This document shows, in pieces, positions 26,694 through 34,605 of a stretch of DNA of 34,605 nt (positions within the stretch are counted from its first letter, which is position 1; every line of letters begins with the position of its first letter). The stretch spans positions 1 to 34,605 of the forward strand of contig JANWYX010000319.1 in NCBI GenBank assembly GCA_025055055.1, written 5' to 3'. The notes below the pieces were generated by a model, which was given only the letters and a program-made list of their open reading frames with translations, was not told the DNA's origin and ran no database searches. Source of the stretch: Caldilinea sp. (GTDB taxonomy: Bacteria > Chloroflexota > Anaerolineae > Caldilineales > Caldilineaceae). The position numbers were made by a program, and so were the translations under genes.

Positions 26694-26845
26694 ATTACGG
26701 CTTCATTACGGCTTCATTGCAAAGACACACCGCAGCGACGCAGAGCGTTCCAATGCGCAAAGCCGCCGAACACACTGCAGCTCGGGCCTGACAACGTCTC
26801 AGCGCATCTGTGCAGTTCTTGATTCAATTGCAATGATTCAATTGC
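26694..26845. repeat. Short tandem repeats between the ABC operon and the GNAT gene
   Basis: The 372-bp stretch 26529-26900 has no gene I can support. It holds two tandem copies of ATTACGGCTTC (26694-26704, 26705-26715) and two copies of TGATTCAATTGC (26820-26831, 26834-26845; 14-bp period). A TAGTTAG/CTAACTA stem follows at ~26861-26879. These could be binding sites or simple slippage products. Confidence 0.4.
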
Positions 26846-26900
26846 TATGCTCTCGAATTTTAGTTAGCGTTTCTAACTATATCCGAGGCGGTCGACTTTG

Positions 26901-27683
26901 TCAAAAATTTGATTGCTTCACCCGATAATGGTAACGATAGGCTGGGCGGAAACCGGCGGTGGCGTACAGGCGTTGCGCGGGCAGGTTTTCTTCCATCACC
27001 TGGAGATAGGCGGAGTGCGCGTCATACAGCTGCGCCCACACGGCCAGCGTGCGCAGGATGGCGCGTGCAGCTCCGCGGCGGCGAAATTCGGGCAATGTTG
27101 CCATGCTGAAGATGCCCAGCCAGCCCTCCTCGATCACGCCGAGGCCGACGGCCGCCGGCGTTGCGTCGGCGTAAAGCGTCACAAATCCATGCAGGGGCGC
27201 GATGCGCTCCAAGATCGAGCGACGCACTGCAGCAGCTCGATCGCCGATCTGCTCGGCGGCGCAGTAGAGGTCGAACCAGGCGGGGTCAAACTCCTCGCTG
27301 ACCTCGACCTCGAACGTAGGATAGTGACGCAGGGAGGGGAGGCGCTCTAGCAGGGTGTTCAGCGGTGCAATCTGGACGGTGGTGGGCGCCTCCAACGCAT
27401 AGCCGCGCGCTGCGAGCACTTCATCCAGTTCGGCCGGTTGCATTGCGTCACAGATTTGATAGCGCGCGGGCAGGTTGCGTTCTGCATAGAAACGCTCGAC
27501 GTGCGCCAGCTTGGTTTCCAGCGTCAATGCGCCGTCCTCGCCGTTGGGCCAGACCGAATTGGCGCGACGCGTGACGCCCTCTGCGCTGCGCAGCTGCCAA
27601 CCGCCGCAGCTTTCCACCTCGGCGGCGGGCCAAGCATGGGCGGCGAGCGTTTCGAGCATGAGGATGGCTTGGAGATCGAGCAT
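26901..27683 (-). CDS. GNAT-family N-acetyltransferase
   Basis: 260 residues. The C-terminal half has the GNAT core: a beta strand WLGIFSMATLPEF leading into the acetyl-CoA pyrophosphate loop RRRGAARAIL (201-210). A later segment, YLQVMEENLPAQRLYATAGF (227-246 split: YLQVMEENLPA, QRLYATAGF), is the typical end of the fold. The N-terminal half (~1-125) is a second, degenerate GNAT-like region, as in tandem GNAT proteins that begin with L-x-L-E-x-L-A-A-x-A-W-P. The acceptor is not predictable. ATG 27683 has AAGGA 11 bases upstream; the extension to 27866 is not supported. It is divergent from the thioredoxin-reductase-like gene with 245 bp between starts. Confidence 0.87.
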   Translation of the reverse strand: MLDLQAILMLETLAAHAWPAAEVESCGGWQLRSAEGVTRRANSVWPNGEDGALTLETKLAHVERFYAERNLPARYQICDAMQPAELDEVLAARGYALEAPTTVQIAPLNTLLERLPSLRHYPTFEVEVSEEFDPAWFDLYCAAEQIGDRAAAVRRSILERIAPLHGFVTLYADATPAAVGLGVIEEGWLGIFSMATLPEFRRRGAARAILRTLAVWAQLYDAHSAYLQVMEENLPAQRLYATAGFRPAYRYHYRVKQSNF

Positions 27684-27863
27684 GCTTGTGCAGTCCTTCA
27701 ATGCGTGATCATCACCGTTCGTCTTCCCCATCGGCCTCGACGGCTGCCTCGCATGCGGTTCTCTATGCCCGGTGCAATCAGCAGCGCATCCAATCAAACA
27801 CATCCGATGAAAAGTATCGTCAGGGATGAGTATAACACAAATTCTCGGTGATTCCGGCCAATG

Positions 27864-27875
27864 CACTCCGGAGTG
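27864..27875. promoter_or_regulatory. 12-bp perfect palindrome upstream of the TrxR-like gene
   Basis: CACTCCGGAGTG is self-complementary and ends 53 bp before the ATG of the flavoprotein gene, inside the divergent intergenic region. It looks like an operator. A TATACT/TATAAC element lies near 27829-27836 but has no clear -35 partner on either strand. Confidence 0.35.
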
Positions 27876-27928
27876 TGTAACGATCTGCCCAGTGTTGCAT
27901 CTAACTTTTTTGGGAGGAAATACGAACT

Positions 27929-28914
<986 letters not shown>

Positions 28915-28927
<13 letters not shown>

Positions 28928-28946
28928 GTGAATTTGGTCAAAGTAA
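28915..28946 (+). repeat. Duplicated 3' end of the TrxR-like gene
   Basis: TTGGTCAAAGTAA occurs twice with a 19-bp period (28915-28927 and 28934-28946). The first copy encodes the last residues and the stop codon (W-S-K-stop), and the second lies just beyond the stop. It looks like a small tandem duplication at the gene end. Confidence 0.6.
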
Positions 28947-29101
28947 AAGGTCTCAGTTTAAGATCGGATGCATCGTTTGGACGTGGCGTGGTGCGAGCTG
29001 CATGCAACGCAAGTGACGGCTCTGTGCGACGTAATCAAATCAATTTGAACGTTCGTTTAGATAATTTGTAATCAGATTCAACGAGAAAAAAGGGGAAGAG
29101 C

Positions 29102-29521
29102 ATGCAGGCAAAGGTGACCTGGCGCGAGAATATGGAATTTGAGGGGACGGCAGACAGTGGACATACGCTGACGCTCGACGCCGCACCGGAAGTAGGCGGC
29201 GCCAACAAGGGATTTCGTCCGATGGAGCTGATGGCGCTCAGCCTGGCGGGCTGCACGGCGATGGATGTGATCTCGATTCTGCGCAAAAAACGACAGGAGG
29301 TCACCGGCTTCGAGGTCCAGGTTCACGCCGAGCGGGCCAAGGAGCACCCGCACGTTTTCACCGATATCGAAGTCACCTATGTGGTGCGCGGGCGCAATAT
29401 CGACCCGGCGGCGGTGGAGCGCGCCATTCAACTTTCCGAGGAAAAATACTGCCCGGCGCAAGCCATGTTGCGCAAGGCTGCATCAATTGTATTGAAATAT
29501 GAGATTATAGAAGAGGCGTAG
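29102..29521 (+). CDS. OsmC-family peroxiredoxin-like protein
   Basis: 139 residues, the YhfA/OsmC length. The two family cysteines are C51 (SLAGCTAMDV) and C117 (EKYCPAQAML). In OsmC/Ohr proteins these reduce organic hydroperoxides and cycle through a disulfide. The N-terminal KVTWRENMEFEGTADSGH is typical of the YhfA branch, for which peroxidase activity is less established. AGGGGAAG lies a few bases before ATG 29102. The gene is just downstream of a thioredoxin-reductase-like flavoprotein and converges with an AcuI-type reductase. The 174-bp gap upstream could hold its own promoter, but no clear -35/-10 pair was seen. Confidence 0.93.
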   Translation: MQAKVTWRENMEFEGTADSGHTLTLDAAPEVGGANKGFRPMELMALSLAGCTAMDVISILRKKRQEVTGFEVQVHAERAKEHPHVFTDIEVTYVVRGRNIDPAAVERAIQLSEEKYCPAQAMLRKAASIVLKYEIIEEA

Positions 29522-29562
29522 CCGCCCTTCGCAGCTCCAACGAGTCGGCAACTAGAGAGAAT

Positions 29563-29601
29563 CCCATCATCCGGAATGCCTGGAGCTTTCTGGATGATGG
29601 G
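29563..29601. terminator. Bidirectional-type hairpin between convergent genes
   Basis: A 14-bp stem with one G-U pair, CCCATCATCCGGAA/TTCTGGATGATGGG (29563-29576, 29588-29601), with an 11-nt loop, lies between the OsmC and AcuI-type stop codons. Neither side has a T-run, so it may work as a structural or Rho-assisted terminator. Confidence 0.5.
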
Positions 29602-29626
29602 GCGAAGAGTTCATCCGACCGCCAGG

Positions 29627-30622
29627 CTATACCTCTTCATGTACGACGATCACGCGCCCGCGCTGTTGGCCTAGAAGCATGGCGTCGATCTCGGCGCTGA
29701 GGTCGTACAAGGAGACTTCTCGGGCCATGGCATCTAGATTCGATAGCTTCCAATCATCCGCCAGCAACTCCCAAATTCGGCGTCGCTCCGTAATGGGAAC
29801 GTTCACCGAATCGACGCCCAGCAACTTGACGCCGCGCAAAATAAACGGATAGACGGTCAACTCCAGCGATGGCGACGCCGCCATGCCGCACGCCGCCACC
29901 GAGCCGCCGTAGCGTGTGGAGCGGATCGCCGTCGCCAGGATGGCGCCGCCCACCGTATCCACGACGCCCGCCCAGCGCTCACGCAGAAGCGGCCGACCGG
30001 AGCGATCGTCGACTTCGCCGCGCGAAATCACGGCGGTTGCGCCGATGCGATGCAGGTAGTCGGCTTCTTCCATTTTGCCGGTGGCGGCGACGACGGTGAT
30101 GCCCAGCTTGTGCAGCAACGCCACTGCAACGCTGCCGACACCGCCTGTTGCGCCGGTGACCAACACCTCGCCGTTCTGTACACCGTGTTGAAGCAACGTC
30201 TCCACACACTGCGCAGCCGTGAAGCCGGCCGTACCCAACGCCATGCTCTCACGCAGGGTGAGGCCGGCTGGGCGTTTCACCGCCCAAGAGGCAGGCACGC
30301 GAATGTAGCCGCCGAAGCCGCCCGGCGTGTTCATGCCCAGGTCATAGCCAATGACGATCACCTCATCGCCGGGGCTGAATGCGTCGACGGCGCTCTCTAC
30401 TACCACGCCTGCAGCATCGATGCCGGGGGTGTGCGGATAGGCGCGCGTCACCCCGCGATGGCCGGCGGCGGAAAGGGCGTCCTTGTAGTTGAGCGAAGAA
30501 TAGTGCACGCGAATCAACAGATCGCCCGGAGGCAGCATTTCGACGCTGCGCTGCACGACCGAACGGCGGAAGGAGCCATCCGGCTGTTCTTCCACCCACA
30601 GGGCGTCAAATTGGATCGTCAT
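29627..30622 (-). CDS. acuI: YhdH/AcuI-type zinc-independent quinone/acryloyl-CoA reductase
   Basis: 331 residues, a medium-chain dehydrogenase/reductase. The N-terminal domain has YSSLNYKDALSAAG and PHTPGIDAAGVV, diagnostic of the YhdH/YhfP/AcuI branch. The NADPH Rossmann motif is VTGATGGVGSVAV (155-167). The catalytic-zinc cysteines of alcohol dehydrogenases are absent. Branch members reduce acryloyl-CoA to propionyl-CoA or act on quinone-like enones, so the in vivo substrate is open. AGGAG lies 7 bases before ATG 30622; the longer frame to 30664 runs through the next gene's start. It is divergent from the acyltransferase gene with only 32 bp between starts. Confidence 0.93.
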   Translation of the reverse strand: MTIQFDALWVEEQPDGSFRRSVVQRSVEMLPPGDLLIRVHYSSLNYKDALSAAGHRGVTRAYPHTPGIDAAGVVVESAVDAFSPGDEVIVIGYDLGMNTPGGFGGYIRVPASWAVKRPAGLTLRESMALGTAGFTAAQCVETLLQHGVQNGEVLVTGATGGVGSVAVALLHKLGITVVAATGKMEEADYLHRIGATAVISRGEVDDRSGRPLLRERWAGVVDTVGGAILATAIRSTRYGGSVAACGMAASPSLELTVYPFILRGVKLLGVDSVNVPITERRRIWELLADDWKLSNLDAMAREVSLYDLSAEIDAMLLGQQRGRVIVVHEEV

Positions 30623-30654
30623 GAATGTGCTCCTGATCTCATAATACGGTATGG

Positions 30655-31587
30655 ATGAATCCATCCACGCTGCGCGCGGTGGATGCGCTACACTATCTAC
30701 AACGAACTATGCAGAGCGCCGACGTTGCTGCGCTGACGCGCATCACCATTCAAGACATGCTGGCGGCCTTTGGGTTGAACCGGCTGCGCCATGGACGACG
30801 CCTGCTTTCAGCCCTCTGTCATAGACCGGCGCAGCGTTTTGCGCACACGGTCGCCGAGTTCGACCGTCGCGTCGCCGCAACGGGGCTGCAGGCCGCCGCG
30901 GTATGGGCGCTTGATCGTTTTGCGACGACTGTGCAGGCCGACGGAATCGAGCGCATTCCCCAAGCTGCACCGTTGCTCTTCGCCTCCAACCATCCCGGCA
31001 TCACCGACACTTTGGCGCTTTTTGCCACAATTCCCCGACCTGACCTGAGGACCGTTGCAGCAGAGCGGCCTTTTCTCCGAGCCCTGCCTCATATGACGGC
31101 GCAGCTTATCTTTGTGACCGAAGGTGACGTTTCGCAAGTGGGCGTCGTGCGTGCGGTTGTAGGACATCTGCGGCGCAACGGCGCTGCGCTTACTTTCCCC
31201 GCCGGCTGCATCGAACCCGATCCCGCCCATCTTCCCGGCGCAGTTGAATCGCTGGCGCGCTGGTCGCCGAGCATCGATCTATTCGCAAGGCTGGCGCCCG
31301 AGCTTGCCGTCATCCCCACGCTGGTGAGCAACGTCTTCAATCCCCGTGCGCTGCACAATCCTCTCACTCGCCTGTACAAAAAGCCTGCCGACCGGGAGCG
31401 CTTTGCAGCCATGTTGCAGGTGGTGGCGCCGCAACGGCACCCAACGGTCGTCCACATCGTTTTCGGAGAACCTTTGCAGGCTTTCGGTTGCCGGGAAAAA
31501 CACCGGCCTCCTCTTCATGGCGCTTTGCAGGAAAGGATGAAAAATTTATTGGAAAGACGAAAGAAGTTGTACGACGACAAAGTTTGA
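30655..31587 (+). CDS. PlsC-like 1-acylglycerol-3-phosphate acyltransferase family protein
   Basis: 310 residues. The acyltransferase block I NHx4D is present as SNHPGITDTL (H113, D118). Block III, normally FPEGT, reads FPAGCIEPDP (181-190), so the usual Glu is Ala. Relatives transfer acyl chains to lysophosphatidate or other lipid acceptors at the membrane face. No clear membrane segment is visible. The N-terminal ~95 residues are an added helical region. The start is uncertain: ATG 30655 has a poor ribosome binding site and lies only 32 bp from the divergent AcuI-type start; GTG 30679 or ATG 30709 could be used instead. The gene converges with the trehalose synthase gene with 54 bp between stops, where only a small CCCC-CGAA-GGGG hairpin is seen. 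Confidence 0.78.
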   Translation: MNPSTLRAVDALHYLQRTMQSADVAALTRITIQDMLAAFGLNRLRHGRRLLSALCHRPAQRFAHTVAEFDRRVAATGLQAAAVWALDRFATTVQADGIERIPQAAPLLFASNHPGITDTLALFATIPRPDLRTVAAERPFLRALPHMTAQLIFVTEGDVSQVGVVRAVVGHLRRNGAALTFPAGCIEPDPAHLPGAVESLARWSPSIDLFARLAPELAVIPTLVSNVFNPRALHNPLTRLYKKPADRERFAAMLQVVAPQRHPTVVHIVFGEPLQAFGCREKHRPPLHGALQERMKNLLERRKKLYDDKV

Positions 31588-31641
31588 CCTCCGCCGACCG
31601 TGTTGTGAGGCTCCCCCGAAGGGGTTGACCGACGATCGCGC

Positions 31642-33723
<2,082 letters not shown>

Positions 33724-33821
33724 GGCTCCCCCTTTACGCTCCATTATGGATCGTGAGAAGGGGTTTTGCATAATCGATCGGTGAAAGGGAAAGGGCGAAG
33801 CGCACAGGGCCTCTGCTATGG

Positions 33822-34605
<784 letters not shown>

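Noticed and set aside
29040..29065. GAACGTTC as an SOS box upstream of the OsmC gene
   Set aside because: The match to the Bacillus-type box is only the short palindrome with wrong spacing, and no SOS gene is nearby.

Overview
This window reads as a high-GC bacterial chromosome segment, most likely from the phylum Chloroflexota (Anaerolineae/Caldilineae type, Caldilinea-like). That placement rests on gene content and style: a NuoC-NuoD fusion in a tiny detached nuoB-nuoCD-nuoI cluster, a GH13 trehalose synthase, a group-III-like phosphofructokinase, a MoxR-DUF58 pair, and small cysteine/redox-disulfide proteins. It is inference from remembered families, not from a search. No rRNA, tRNA, CRISPR array, phage gene or insertion sequence was recognised, and no stretch looks compositionally foreign. 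Coding density is high and the clear genes are mostly preceded by AGGAG/GGAGG-type ribosome binding sites.

Left part (1-10 kb): a truncated 5TMR-LYT/PAS/GAF sensor gene runs off the left edge, just downstream of a large unusual protein with a clan GH-A-like barrel and six transthyretin-like modules (minus strand). Divergent from these are moxR and a DUF58 gene (plus). They converge on a phosphofructokinase gene (minus), which is divergent from a type II pantothenate kinase (plus), with recognisable promoters for both. A stand-alone CBM48 protein and leuS follow on the minus strand, each with a hairpin terminator.

Middle part (13-22 kb, all minus): a tight six-gene run (MBL-fold hydrolase, membrane-anchored DUF1858/redox-disulfide protein, four-cysteine protein, FAD oxidoreductase, VOC protein, membrane-fused spermidine-synthase-like protein) that looks like one operon. 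A strong hairpin separates it from the upstream nuoB-nuoCD-nuoI operon, whose NuoI carries a ~100-residue charged tail.

Right part (22-34.6 kb): a heterodimeric ABC exporter pair (one half with a degenerate ATP site) followed by an atypical LuxR-type response regulator (minus); a GNAT acetyltransferase (minus) divergent from a thioredoxin-reductase-like flavoprotein and an OsmC protein (plus); an AcuI/YhdH-type reductase (minus) divergent from a PlsC-like acyltransferase (plus); trehalose synthase, a PduO-type cobalamin adenosyltransferase, and the C-terminal end of an ECF/CbiO-type ABC ATPase that runs off the right edge (all minus).

Themes are carbon and osmolyte metabolism (PFK, CBM48, TreS, GH-like protein), respiratory complex I pieces, thiol/redox functions (TrxR-like, OsmC, DUF1858, C4 protein) and cofactors (CoA, B12). 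The points most worth follow-up are the six-gene redox operon, the six-module GH-like protein, the detached complex I Q-module with its tailed NuoI, the TrxR-like protein lacking the NADPH signature, and the PFK with an altered active site and an inserted helix.
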